A DNA stretch of 40,974 nucleotides from Rubrivivax sp. (GTDB lineage Bacteria; Pseudomonadota; Gammaproteobacteria; Burkholderiales; Burkholderiaceae_C), in assembly GCA_016789865.1 (NCBI GenBank), contig JAEUPC010000134.1, positions 1 to 40,974 of the forward strand, given 5' to 3'. The notes beneath the pieces were generated by a model. The model did no database searches, was not told the origin of the DNA, and saw only the letters and a program-made list of their open reading frames with translations. The position numbers and the translations under genes are program-made. Numbering within the stretch: the stretch's first letter is position 1; every line of letters begins with the position of its first letter. Shown here one piece after another: positions 30,064 through 39,713 of this stretch.

Positions 30064-30942
30064 ATGAAGATCGCCTTCCTCGGCACCGGGCTGATGGGTG
30101 CGGGGTTCGTGCGCCGCCTGATCGGCCAGGGCCACACGGTGCAGGTGTGGAACCGCAGCGCCGACAAGGCGCGTGCGCTCGAAGCCCACGGCGCGCGCGC
30201 CTTCGCCGACGCCGCCGCGGCGGTGGCCGGCGCCGAGCGCATCCACCTGTCGCTGTCCGACGACGCGGCGGTGGATGCCGTGCTCGAGCCGCTGGCGGCG
30301 GCGATCCCCACCACGACGTGGATCGTCGACCACACCACCACCGGCGTGCGCGGCACCGCCGAGCGGGCCGCGCGCTGGCGCGCGCGCGGCCGCCACTTCA
30401 TCCATGCCCCGGTGTTCATGGGCCCGGCCAATGCCGCCGACGGCACCGGCGTGATGCTGCTGGCCGGCGACCCCGCCGAGTGCGAGGCGCTGCTGCCGCA
30501 CCTAAAGTCGATGACCGGCAACGTGGTCAACCTGGGCGCCGCGCCCGAGCGCGCTGCGGCCTTCAAGCTGCTGGGCAACCTGACCATCCTCGGCCTGATG
30601 GGCGTGCTTGGCGACGTGGCACGGCTGGCCGAGGCGATGGGCATCGGCGCCGAAGACGCCTTCTCGCTGTTCCAGCACTTCAACCCCGGCGCCACGCTGG
30701 CCGCACGTTCGGCGCGGCTGGCCCAGGGGCCGTACCTGCCGGCCAGCTTCGAGACGACGATGGCGCGCAAGGACGCGCGGCTGATGCTCGAAGAGGCACA
30801 GCGCGGCGGGGTCGATCTGCTGCTGATGCCCGCCGTGGCGGCGATGCTGGACGCCGGCATCGCGCGCGGCGAGGGGGCGCTGGACTGCTGGGCGGCGGCA
30901 CGGCCGCCGGGCATGCTGCGCACCGCGGCAGGCCGGGGCTGA
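30064..30942 (+). CDS. 3-hydroxyisobutyrate dehydrogenase-like NAD(P)-dependent oxidoreductase
   Basis: Encodes 292 residues. The Rossmann domain opens MKIAFLGTGLMGAGFVRRL (GxGxMG), with VWNRSADKARAL after the second strand; the Arg there suggests NADP preference. The substrate-binding stretch VDHTTTGVRGT replaces the usual D-x-S-T. The catalytic Lys is in AAFKLLGNL (Lys168), and a helical C-terminal domain contains KDARLMLEEA. This superfamily oxidises 3-hydroxyisobutyrate, tartronate semialdehyde, gamma-hydroxybutyrate and similar acids; the substrate is undetermined. Ribosome-binding site AGGAGACAGG. A MATE gene follows 11 bp downstream. Confidence 0.9.
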   Translation: MKIAFLGTGLMGAGFVRRLIGQGHTVQVWNRSADKARALEAHGARAFADAAAAVAGAERIHLSLSDDAAVDAVLEPLAAAIPTTTWIVDHTTTGVRGTAERAARWRARGRHFIHAPVFMGPANAADGTGVMLLAGDPAECEALLPHLKSMTGNVVNLGAAPERAAAFKLLGNLTILGLMGVLGDVARLAEAMGIGAEDAFSLFQHFNPGATLAARSARLAQGPYLPASFETTMARKDARLMLEEAQRGGVDLLLMPAVAAMLDAGIARGEGALDCWAAARPPGMLRTAAGRG

Positions 30943-30953
30943 GCGCGCCCGGC

Positions 30954-32297
30954 ATGCCCCCGCAGCTGCTGGCCGGGCCGATCCTGGCCACGCTGCTGCG
31001 GCTGGCCGCGCCCAACGTGCTGGCGCTGTTCCTCACCGCTGCGGTGGCGGTGGCCGAGACGTACTACATCGGGCGTTTGGGAACGCCGCCGCTGGCCGCC
31101 ATGGCGCTGGTGTTCCCGTTCGCGATGCTCACGCAGATGCTGTCGGCCGGCGCGATGGGCGGCGGTGTGTCGTCGGCCGTGAGCCGCGCGCTGGGTGCCG
31201 GCGACCGGCCGCGAGCGCAGGCGCTGGCCGTGCATGCGCTGGTCATCGGCGCCGGGCTGGGGGCGGTGTACACGGCGCTCTTCGTGGCCTGCGGCCCGGT
31301 GCTCTACCGTGCGCTGGGCGGCGCGGGCGAAGTCCTCGCCGAGGCAAGCCGCTACGGCGCCGTGCTGTTTGCCGGCGCCTGGCTGGTGTGGCTGGCCAAC
31401 ACGCTGGCTTCCATCATCCGCGGCACGGGCAACATGCGGGTGCCGTCGGCGGGCATCGCCGCGATGGCGCTGGTGCAGATCGCGCTGGGCGGCGCGCTGG
31501 GCCTGGGGGCCGGGCCGCTGCCGCGGCTGGGCATGGTGGGCGTGGCGCTCGGGCATGTGGTGGCCACGGCGCTGGGGGTGGCGTTGTTCTTCGGCTACCT
31601 GCGGCGTGCGCGCGGCCCGCTGCGGCTGGGCCTGGCCGGCTTCGTGCCGCGGCGCGAGATGTTCGACGACATCCTGCGGGTGGGGGCCATCGCCTGCCTG
31701 TCGCCGCTGCAGGCGGTGTTGACGGCGCTGATCTTCACGGCGCTGGTGGCGCGGGTCGGTGTGGGTGCGCTGGCCGGCTACGGCATCGGGCAGCGGCTGG
31801 AGTTCCTGCTCATTCCCATCGCCTTCGGCGTGGGCGTGGCGGCGGTGCCGATGGTCGGGATGGCCATCGGTGCCGGCCAGGTGCAGCGCGCGCGGCGCGT
31901 GGCGTGGACGGCTGGTGCGGTGTCGGCGTTCAACCTGGCCTGCGTCGGGGCGCTGGTGGCGCTGTGGCCGGACCTGTGGGCGCGCCTGTTCTCCGCCGAC
32001 GCCGCCGTGCTGCAACACGCGCGCGAGTACCTGCGCGTGGCCGGGCCGGCCTATCCGTTCTTCGGCTTCGGGCTGACGCTGTACTTCGCTTCACAGGGTG
32101 CCGGGCGCGTGCTCGGCCCGGTGCTGGCGGCCACGGCGCGGTTGCTGCTAGTGGCCGCGGTGGGGGCGTGGCTCGTCGCCGAAGGGGCCGAAGGCGCCGG
32201 CGCCGGCAGCGTGTTCGCGCTGGCCGCCGCGGCAATGGTCGTCTATGGCCTGCTCACGGCGGCGGCGGTGAAGCTCACGCGCTGGGGCCACGTCTGA
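30954..32297 (+). CDS. MATE family efflux transporter
   Basis: Encodes 447 residues with about twelve hydrophobic segments in two homologous halves. MATE marks are LLRLAAPNVLALFLTAAVAVAE, YYIGRLGTPPLAAMAL, GGGVSSAVSRALGAGD in half one, and AGYGIGQRLEFLLIPIAFGVG, VGMAIGAGQVQRARRV in half two. It exports cationic drugs or metabolites by Na+ or H+ antiport. Start at 30954, 11 bp after the dehydrogenase stop, so probably co-transcribed. Confidence 0.92.
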   Translation: MPPQLLAGPILATLLRLAAPNVLALFLTAAVAVAETYYIGRLGTPPLAAMALVFPFAMLTQMLSAGAMGGGVSSAVSRALGAGDRPRAQALAVHALVIGAGLGAVYTALFVACGPVLYRALGGAGEVLAEASRYGAVLFAGAWLVWLANTLASIIRGTGNMRVPSAGIAAMALVQIALGGALGLGAGPLPRLGMVGVALGHVVATALGVALFFGYLRRARGPLRLGLAGFVPRREMFDDILRVGAIACLSPLQAVLTALIFTALVARVGVGALAGYGIGQRLEFLLIPIAFGVGVAAVPMVGMAIGAGQVQRARRVAWTAGAVSAFNLACVGALVALWPDLWARLFSADAAVLQHAREYLRVAGPAYPFFGFGLTLYFASQGAGRVLGPVLAATARLLLVAAVGAWLVAEGAEGAGAGSVFALAAAAMVVYGLLTAAAVKLTRWGHV

Positions 32298-32385
32298 GCC
32301 GCGGCTGACCGCAAGGGGGCGGGAGGCGGGCCGGTGGGCGCAGACGACCACCGCGGGCCCGCGAGGCGAGCTTCGCGCGCGGCGG

Positions 32386-33345
32386 TCAACCTCCGGTTGC
32401 CGGCCTGGCGCGCCACTCCTTCACCCGCTCACGCACGAACTCATCCAGCCGCATGAGCCGCACACCGAGGCGCTGCTCCAGCGCCGCGGCGCCGTCGAAA
32501 CGCTCGCTGAACGCGTCGTCGGGCAGGCTCATGAGTTTCATGATGCGCGCCAGGCCCGGGTGCAGCGGTGCGGCGAGTGTGCCGATGACGCGCGCCACGC
32601 CGGCCGGCAGGTGCGAGGCGCGCAGTGCGATGCCGGCTTCGCGCGCGTAGAGCGCCGCCACCTCGGCGTTGCTGGCGTGGTCGTGGCCGCCGATGTCCAG
32701 CGTGCGAAACGGCGGCGGGTCTTCGAGCAGCGCACGCACGGCCAACGGCGCGATATCGGCGGCGCGGATGAAGTTGCGCGGCTTGCTGCCCGGGCCGATC
32801 AGGCGGGCCTTGCCGTTGGCCAGCACCGCGGCGCCGTTGAACAGGTGGACGTGCTGCTCCATGAATGAAGTGGGACGCAGGATGACCGCGTCGAGGCCGC
32901 TCGCCCGCACCGCCACTTCGATGCCGTGCTTGGTGCGGAAGAAGTCGATCGGGTGTTCGGGCCCGGCACCGAACGCCGACGTGTAGACGAAGCGGCGCAC
33001 TCCCGCCGCCTTGGCGGCGGCAATCAGGGCGCGTTGTCCTGCGTCGTCCACCGCTTCGCTGCGCCAGCGGCCGCGGCCGAGGATGGAGTGCGCCGAGACG
33101 AGCACCCGCGCGGCCCCGGCGCAGGCGCGCTGCAGCGAGGCGGCATCGGTGAGGTCGCCGGCCACCACCTCGGCGCCACGCGCAGCCAGATCGGCGCCCT
33201 GCCCGGGGTGGCGGCTGAGCGCGCGCACCGGCACACCGCGTTCGCGCAGCAGCTTCACCACCGGCCGGCCGAGTGCGCCGGTTGCGCCGACGACCAGCAC
33301 GAGACCCGCGGCGTGCGACGTGCCGGAGGGAATGGGGTGGGGCAT
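32386..33345 (-). CDS. NmrA/SDR-like NAD(P)-binding protein
   Basis: Encodes 319 residues from the ATG at 33345; in-frame ATGs at 33369, 33378 and 33405 could add up to 20 residues and none has a clear ribosome-binding site. An atypical-SDR Rossmann fold: VLVVGATGALGRPVVKLL (GxxGxxG), RALSRHPGQ, EVVAGDLTDAASL, VRRFVYTSAFGAGPEHP, FFRTKHGIEVAVRASGL, VILRPTSFMEQH. The classical YxxxK is replaced by a TKHGIE segment typical of NmrA-like/NADH-ubiquinone-related members. It may be a redox-sensing regulator or a reductase. It converges with the MATE gene; 88 bp between them show no terminator. Confidence 0.84.
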   Translation of the reverse strand: MPHPIPSGTSHAAGLVLVVGATGALGRPVVKLLRERGVPVRALSRHPGQGADLAARGAEVVAGDLTDAASLQRACAGAARVLVSAHSILGRGRWRSEAVDDAGQRALIAAAKAAGVRRFVYTSAFGAGPEHPIDFFRTKHGIEVAVRASGLDAVILRPTSFMEQHVHLFNGAAVLANGKARLIGPGSKPRNFIRAADIAPLAVRALLEDPPPFRTLDIGGHDHASNAEVAALYAREAGIALRASHLPAGVARVIGTLAAPLHPGLARIMKLMSLPDDAFSERFDGAAALEQRLGVRLMRLDEFVRERVKEWRARPATGG

Positions 33346-33560
33346 GGCGGAGGGTGCGGCGCTTGGCATGGCAGCCATTCTGGTGGGCAGAGGCCGGGGG
33401 GCCAAGGTGGCGCCAACCCGTCGGCGGCGCGATTCAGAAACTTTCAGGGCCGCTCAAGGACGCCTCAGTGGGTACCCGCGCACAGTGCAGCCATCGACAC
33501 CGCCCGCCACCGCACACCGGCGCCCACCCGCTGATCCCCAAGGACCCCAAGGAGACCGAC

Positions 33561-33974
33561 ATGGCACCGATCACCCTGACCTCGAGTCACCTGCCCACCT
33601 TCTCGCAGACCGCCGCAACCGCCGTACAGGCCGCGATGCAGCACATCCTGCCCGTGTGGCGCCGCAGCCTCGGGCGCCTGGCCGATGCGGTGACCGCAGC
33701 CAGCGCCGAGGACGCCGTGGCCTACCAGGTGCCGGTGGCGCATGGTGCCATCCGCCGATTCGAGCGGCCCAACGGGTTGCGCTTCACCTGCATGCGCGGC
33801 GCGCTCTGGCTGACGCTGGACGACGAGGTTGTCGACCACGTGCTGCACGCCGGCCAGAGCTTCGAGGCTCGTTCGGGCCGGCGGGTCATCGTCTACGGCC
33901 TGGAAGACGCCGTGCTGCGGGTGGGACCTTCGGCCGGGTCGCAAGCGCTGCGGCTGGTGATGCAGGCCGACTGA
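33561..33974 (+). CDS. DUF2917 domain protein
   Basis: Encodes 137 residues with an AAGGAGA ribosome-binding site 6 bp before the ATG. The N-terminal half is helical (AATAVQAAMQHILPVWRRSL). The C-terminal half is a small cupin-like domain of DUF2917 type: LRFTCMRGALWLTLDDEVVDHVLHAGQSFEARSGRRVIVYGLEDAVLRV. The RGxLWxTxxxxxxDxxLxAGxxF pattern is the family signature. Function unknown. It lies upstream of argG on the same strand but 171 bp away, so it is probably a separate unit. Confidence 0.82.
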   Translation: MAPITLTSSHLPTFSQTAATAVQAAMQHILPVWRRSLGRLADAVTAASAEDAVAYQVPVAHGAIRRFERPNGLRFTCMRGALWLTLDDEVVDHVLHAGQSFEARSGRRVIVYGLEDAVLRVGPSAGSQALRLVMQAD

Positions 33975-35486
<1,512 letters not shown>

Positions 35487-35497
35487 ACCGCGGCGCA

Positions 35498-35521
35498 GCG
35501 CCCGCCGGTGCCGGCGGGCGC
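35498..35521 (+). terminator. perfect 11-bp inverted repeat after argG
   Basis: GCGCCCGCCGG and CCGGCGGGCGC are separated by two bases, starting 12 bp after the argG stop. There is no T-run, so it is not a textbook terminator. It could still pause polymerase or protect the argG mRNA end before the downstream hydrolase gene. Confidence 0.4.
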
Positions 35522-35558
35522 ACGGGGCCGCAACCGCCTCACACGAAAGGTGCCACGC

Positions 35559-36869
35559 ATGGATACCGCCACGCTGAACCCGCTGACCGAAGCCGACATC
35601 GTCGGCGCCGTGCAGGCGCAGGCCGCCGAATCGGTGGCGCTGCTGAAGCGGCTGGTGGCCGAGCCGTCGCTGCTCGGGCAGGAGACTTCGGCCCAGGTGC
35701 TGATGGCCGGCGAGTTCGCCGCGCTCGGCCTGGAAGTGCGCGAGTTCGAGATCGACGAGAACAAGCTGCACGGCCACCCCGGCTACTCGCCTTCGATCGT
35801 CAGCTACCAAGGCCGGCGCAACGTGGTGGGGCTGCACCGGCCGGCGGGCCCGGTGCGCGGGCGCTCGCTGATCCTCAACGGCCACATCGACGTGGTGCCG
35901 GTGGGCGCCGAGCGGTTGTGGTCGCACCCGCCGTTCGAGCCGCACATCGAGCGCCGCGCCGACGGCGACCGTCTCTACGGCCGCGGTGCCGCCGACATGA
36001 AGGCCGGCATCGTCGCCTACACGATGGCCCTGCGCGCCCTGCAGCGCCTGGGCTGCGAGCCGGCGGCGCCGGTGACGCTGCAGTCGGTGATCGAGGAGGA
36101 ATGCACCGGCAACGGTGCGCTGGCCTGCCTGCTGGAGGGCTACACGGCCGACGCGGCGGTGATCCCCGAGCCGGGGCAGGACGTGCTCTCGGCGCAGCTG
36201 GGCGTGATGTGGGTGACGCTCGACGTATACGGCGTGCCGGTGCACGCCGCGGTGGCGCACACCGGCATCGGTGCCATCGAGTTCGCACAGCACCTTGTGG
36301 CCGAGTTGCGCCGGCTCGAAGCGAAGTGGAACGAGCCGGCCCGTCGGCACTCGATGTATTGCGGGCACGAGCACCCGATCAACTTCAACCTCGGGCGCAT
36401 CGAGGGCGGCGAGTGGAGTTCGTCGGTCTCGACGCATTGCCGCGTCGACCTGCGGCTGGGCTTCTACCCGGGCCGCACCCCGGCCGAGGTGCGCGCCGAG
36501 GTCGAGGCGCTGATCCGCGCGGCGCACGCGGCGCATCCGCAGCGCGACAGCGTGACGGTGGAGGTGAGCTACCACGGCTTCCAGGCCGAGGGGCTGGTGG
36601 TCGACCTGCAGCAGCCGGCGATGTTGGCCCTGATGCAGGCCCACGCGGACATCACCGGCCGGCCCTGCGCCACGCGCGCCTCCACCGCCACCACCGACGT
36701 GCGCTTCTTCCACCTGTATGGCCACATCCCGTGCACCTGCTACGGGCCGGCCGGCGAGCGCATCCACGGCATCGACGAATGGGTGTCGCTGCCCAGCCTG
36801 CACGAGGTGACGGCGGTGCTGGCGCTGTTCATCGCGCGCTGGTGCGGGGTGAACCGGCGGGCCGCGTGA
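35559..36869 (+). CDS. M20-family metallohydrolase, ArgE/DapE-like deacylase
   Basis: Encodes 436 residues. The zinc site is recognisable: His109 and Asp111 in LNGHIDVVPVG, Asp146 in GRGAADMKAG, and the catalytic Glu pair in SVIEEECTGNG (Glu179/Glu180). The lid/dimerisation domain contains YGVPVHAAVAHTG and CRVDLRLGFYPG. The family removes acyl groups from N-acyl amino acids (acetylornithine, succinyl-DAP, others). The position 72 bp after argG would fit acetylornithine deacetylase. It is longer than E. coli ArgE (383) and closer to the 'acetylornithine deacetylase or succinyl-diaminopimelate desuccinylase' generalists, so the substrate is left open. Confidence 0.88.
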   Translation: MDTATLNPLTEADIVGAVQAQAAESVALLKRLVAEPSLLGQETSAQVLMAGEFAALGLEVREFEIDENKLHGHPGYSPSIVSYQGRRNVVGLHRPAGPVRGRSLILNGHIDVVPVGAERLWSHPPFEPHIERRADGDRLYGRGAADMKAGIVAYTMALRALQRLGCEPAAPVTLQSVIEEECTGNGALACLLEGYTADAAVIPEPGQDVLSAQLGVMWVTLDVYGVPVHAAVAHTGIGAIEFAQHLVAELRRLEAKWNEPARRHSMYCGHEHPINFNLGRIEGGEWSSSVSTHCRVDLRLGFYPGRTPAEVRAEVEALIRAAHAAHPQRDSVTVEVSYHGFQAEGLVVDLQQPAMLALMQAHADITGRPCATRASTATTDVRFFHLYGHIPCTCYGPAGERIHGIDEWVSLPSLHEVTAVLALFIARWCGVNRRAA

Positions 36870-36973
36870 TCGACCGGCACGGCGCCGTGGCGCCCTTGGG
36901 CGACGGCGGCCCTGCGGTGCACACCTAGAATCGCGCCGGTTTTTCGAAGTCGGCAGCGCGAGAAGGAGGGCCC

Positions 36974-37567
36974 ATGCTCGACGAACTGGACGATGGCGCA
37001 CGCATCGGCGTGTGGACCGCACTGGGTGTGGTTGCCCTGCTGCTGTTCGGGCTGCTGGGCGGGTTGGCCATCAAGCAGTTGCACGACCGCAAGCCCGCGG
37101 CCCCGGCCGCTGCCAGGACGGTGGTGCCCGCGGTGGTGGTGGTGGCGGCCGCGGCACCGGCCAGCGCTGCCGAAGCCGCCCCAATGGCTGCCCCGGCCAC
37201 CGCCGGCAGCGCCGACACCGAGCGGCTGCTCGACGTGCCGCTGGGCGGCGAGCTGGCCGGTACGCTGTACTTCGCCACCGGTGCCGCGGCGATCGGTGCG
37301 GACATGGCCGATGCGCTGAAGGGCCTGGTCGCCAACGTGAAGGCGGCCGACCCGCGCAAGGTGCTGATCTCCGGCTTCCACGATGCCAGCGGCGACGCCG
37401 CAAAGAACGCCGAACTGGCCAAGGAGCGCGCCAAGGCCGTGCGCGAGGCGCTGAAGGCCGCCGGCGTGGCCGCCGACCGCATCGCGCTGCGCAAGCCCGA
37501 GTCGACCACCGGCGACGGCACCAACCGCGAGGCGCGCCGGGTCGAGGTGCGGCTGATGCCGATCTGA
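36974..37567 (+). CDS. OmpA-family C-terminal domain protein with single membrane anchor
   Basis: Encodes 197 residues with an AGAAGGAGG ribosome-binding site. A short acidic cytoplasmic N-terminus (MLDELDDGARIG) precedes one membrane helix (VWTALGVVALLLFGLLGGLAI), an Ala/Pro/Val-rich linker of about 50 residues, and a periplasmic OmpA-like peptidoglycan-binding domain: GTLYFATGAAAIGADMADALKGLV, VLISGFHDASGD, NAELAKERAKAVREAL, VAADRIALRKPE and TNREARRVEVRL. It resembles MotB-like or TolR/Pal-adjacent anchors with an inner-membrane helix, but has no proton-channel Asp. It may link the inner membrane to peptidoglycan. Confidence 0.85.
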   Translation: MLDELDDGARIGVWTALGVVALLLFGLLGGLAIKQLHDRKPAAPAAARTVVPAVVVVAAAAPASAAEAAPMAAPATAGSADTERLLDVPLGGELAGTLYFATGAAAIGADMADALKGLVANVKAADPRKVLISGFHDASGDAAKNAELAKERAKAVREALKAAGVAADRIALRKPESTTGDGTNREARRVEVRLMPI

Positions 37568-37686
37568 CCCCGCTGCGCATGGGCGGTCACGCCCGCAAGG
37601 TTCGGGCCTGACTCAGGGCGCAAGTCCGCCTGGCCGTCTCGGGCGGGCGTCCGCGGGCCGATGGCCGGGCCGCGGCAAAACGCGCC

Positions 37687-38724
37687 TCAGGCCGCGCGCA
37701 GGATCGACTGGGCGCGCAGCCGGCCCACCTCGATGCCGTTCCAGTTGCGCAGCGCGGCGTCGCTGCGCCCGCGCAGGAAGGTGGCCTCGTCATCGTCGCG
37801 CAGCGGCAGCAGCCGCTCCAGCAGGGCCGCCATCACCACCTCGGCGGCGCGGGCAGTGGCGCCGTCGTCGACCTTGATCGCCACGCCCAGGCCTTCGCCG
37901 GGCAGCGCGGCGCAGTAGACGGCCTCGGCGCCGGTCTTGCAGAACACGCGATCGCCGAAGCGCGCCATCACCGCGGTGTCGAAGCGGCCCTCGCCGGCCA
38001 CCATGCCGGGTTCGCGCGCCACGGCCTCGCGCAGACGGCGTGCCGCGCGCGCGTCGTCGGGCGCCAGGCCCTGCCCGGTGGCGACCTTGGCGAAGGCCTG
38101 CGCCAGGTGGCGCAGCGGAATGGCGAAGGTCGGGATCGAGCAGCCGTCGATGCCCTGCGCGGCGCCGCCGAGATCGAAGCCGGTGGTGCGCTGCAACGCC
38201 GCGGTCACTTCGCGCATCACCGGATGCCCGGCGCGCACGTAGCCGCGCACGAAGTCGGCCGCGCCCGTGTTGCCGGCCAGCGCGCAACCCAGGCACACGA
38301 AGCCGGCGTGTTTGCCCGAGCAGTTGTTGTGCCGCGCGCGCGGCGTGCCGCCGGCGGCGGCCAGGGCGCGGGCGCTGGCGTCGTGCAGCGGCCAATGTGC
38401 GCCGCACTCCAGCGCGGCCTCTTCGAGCCCGGTCTTGCGCAGCATGGCCAGCGCCGTCTCGGCGTGGCGCGGCTCGCCGCCGTGCGAGGCGCAGGCCAGC
38501 GCCAGCTCGGCATCGGTGAGGCCGAAGCGATCGGCCGCGCCGCTGGCCACCAGCGGCAGCGCCTGCAGCACCTTGACGGCCGAGCGCGGGAAGACGGGCC
38601 GGTCGATGTCGCCCAGCGCCGTGTGCATGCGCCCGCCGGCATCGACCACCGCCACGGCGCCGCGATGCTGCGACTCGACGATGCCGCCGCGCAGGGCTTC
38701 GGCCAGAACGGGGTTGGAGCTCAT
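37687..38724 (-). CDS. L-asparaginase of the Rhizobium etli ReAV type
   Basis: Hydrolyses L-asparagine to aspartate and ammonia. Encodes 345 residues. The two Ser-Lys pairs and metal site described for ReAV fall at matching positions: Ser48 and Lys51 (RSAVK), Ser80 (CASHGGE), Lys263 (FCKTGAEA), and zinc ligands Cys135 and Lys138 (NNCSGKHAG) with Cys195 (DGCSIPTFA). This family is unrelated in fold to E. coli AnsA/AnsB and belongs with beta-lactamase-like Ser/Lys enzymes. The ATG at 38724 gives MSSNPVLAEALRGG, the family start; the upstream extension encodes an SGA repeat and is rejected. Convergent with the OmpA-domain gene. Confidence 0.92.
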   Translation of the reverse strand: MSSNPVLAEALRGGIVESQHRGAVAVVDAGGRMHTALGDIDRPVFPRSAVKVLQALPLVASGAADRFGLTDAELALACASHGGEPRHAETALAMLRKTGLEEAALECGAHWPLHDASARALAAAGGTPRARHNNCSGKHAGFVCLGCALAGNTGAADFVRGYVRAGHPVMREVTAALQRTTGFDLGGAAQGIDGCSIPTFAIPLRHLAQAFAKVATGQGLAPDDARAARRLREAVAREPGMVAGEGRFDTAVMARFGDRVFCKTGAEAVYCAALPGEGLGVAIKVDDGATARAAEVVMAALLERLLPLRDDDEATFLRGRSDAALRNWNGIEVGRLRAQSILRAA

Positions 38725-38761
38725 GGCCGGCGAATGTAGCGCGCTGCACGCGCCGCTGGCC

Positions 38762-38806
38762 CCGCTTGCGCCGCTTGCGCCGCTTACGCTCGTTGCGCCG
38801 GTTGCG
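38762..38806. repeat. five 9-bp tandem repeats between divergent genes
   Basis: CCGCTTGCG occurs twice exactly (38762-38770, 38771-38779), then as CCGCTTACG, CTCGTTGCG and CCGGTTGCG up to 38806, with a degenerate unit before. It lies between the asparaginase and DUF429 start codons, about 38 bp upstream of the asparaginase ATG. Confidence 0.75.
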
Positions 38807-38873
38807 CAGGGCGTGCCACAAGCCGCGATGCCGAGGCGACCGGCGCAAGGGCGCACGCGACCACAATGCCGCC

Positions 38874-39713
38874 ATGCCCGGCCTGCATGCCGACCGCCTG
38901 CTGCTCGGCGTCGACTTCACCTGCGCGCCCACGCGGCGCAAGCCCATCGTGGTGGCCCGGGGCCGGCGCGAGGGCACGGCGCTGCACCTGCAGGGCCTGC
39001 AGCCGCTGCACTCGCTGGCCGGGTTCGAGGGCCTGCTGGCCGAGGCCGGCCCGTGGCTGGGCGGCTTCGACCTGCCGTTCGGCCTGCCGCGCGCCTTCGT
39101 CGAGGCCCACGCGCTGGGCGCCGATGCCGCGGCCGTGGTGCGCGAGCTGCACCGCCGATGCGAGGGCCGGCGCATGGCCTTGCGCGCACTTGTCGATGCC
39201 TGGGGCAACGGCCGCGCGGCCGGCCAGCGGCTGGTGCACCGCGTGGCCGACCGGGCCGGCACGCCCATGTCCTCCAGCCCGCTGCAGACGCGCTACGTGC
39301 CGGTGGGGTTCATGTACTTCGAGGGTTTCTCGCGCATCGTTGCAAGCGGCGCGAAGGTGCCGGGCCTGTTGCGCGGCGACCCGCGCCGCGTGGCGCTGGA
39401 GGCCTACCCGGCGCGGGCCGCGCACGCGCTGCTGGGCGCGCGCTCGTACAAGAACAGCGAAGCGGCCGACCGCCGGCAGGCCCGCGCGGCCATCGTGCGC
39501 GGGCTGGAGCGCGGCGAAGGCGGTTTCGGGCTGCGGCTGGTGGCGCCGCGCGCATGGCGCGACGTGCTGCTGGCCGACGCCAGCGGCGATGCGCTGGATG
39601 CCGTGCTGTGCCTGGTGCAGGCGGCCTGGGCGGCGGGCCGGCCGCGTTGTGGCCTGCCGGCGCGCATCGACGCGGTGGAAGGCTGGATCGTCGGGCCCCA
39701 TGCGCAGCGGTGA
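38874..39713 (+). CDS. DUF429 family protein
   Basis: Encodes 279 residues. It opens [20 protein letters not shown], an RNase-H-like first strand with a conserved Asp; [11 protein letters not shown] supplies the second acidic strand, and [35 protein letters not shown] and [17 protein letters not shown] follow. These acidic positions are typical of DUF429, which is thought to have a ribonuclease-H/actin-like fold of unproven activity. The ATG is 6 bp after a CACAAT hexamer and lacks a ribosome-binding site. Its stop overlaps the start of the helicase gene by 14 bases, so the two are co-transcribed. Confidence 0.85.
   Translation: MPGLHADRLLLGVDFTCAPTRRKPIVVARGRREGTALHLQGLQPLHSLAGFEGLLAEAGPWLGGFDLPFGLPRAFVEAHALGADAAAVVRELHRRCEGRRMALRALVDAWGNGRAAGQRLVHRVADRAGTPMSSSPLQTRYVPVGFMYFEGFSRIVASGAKVPGLLRGDPRRVALEAYPARAAHALLGARSYKNSEAADRRQARAAIVRGLERGEGGFGLRLVAPRAWRDVLLADASGDALDAVLCLVQAAWAAGRPRCGLPARIDAVEGWIVGPHAQR

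Noticed and set aside
37660-37686. GC-rich hairpin (CCGCGG...CCGCGG) between the OmpA-domain and asparaginase genes as a terminator
   Set aside because: It has an internal mismatch and is followed by A residues, not T, on the plus strand and by no T-run on the minus strand, so it does not meet a terminator pattern.
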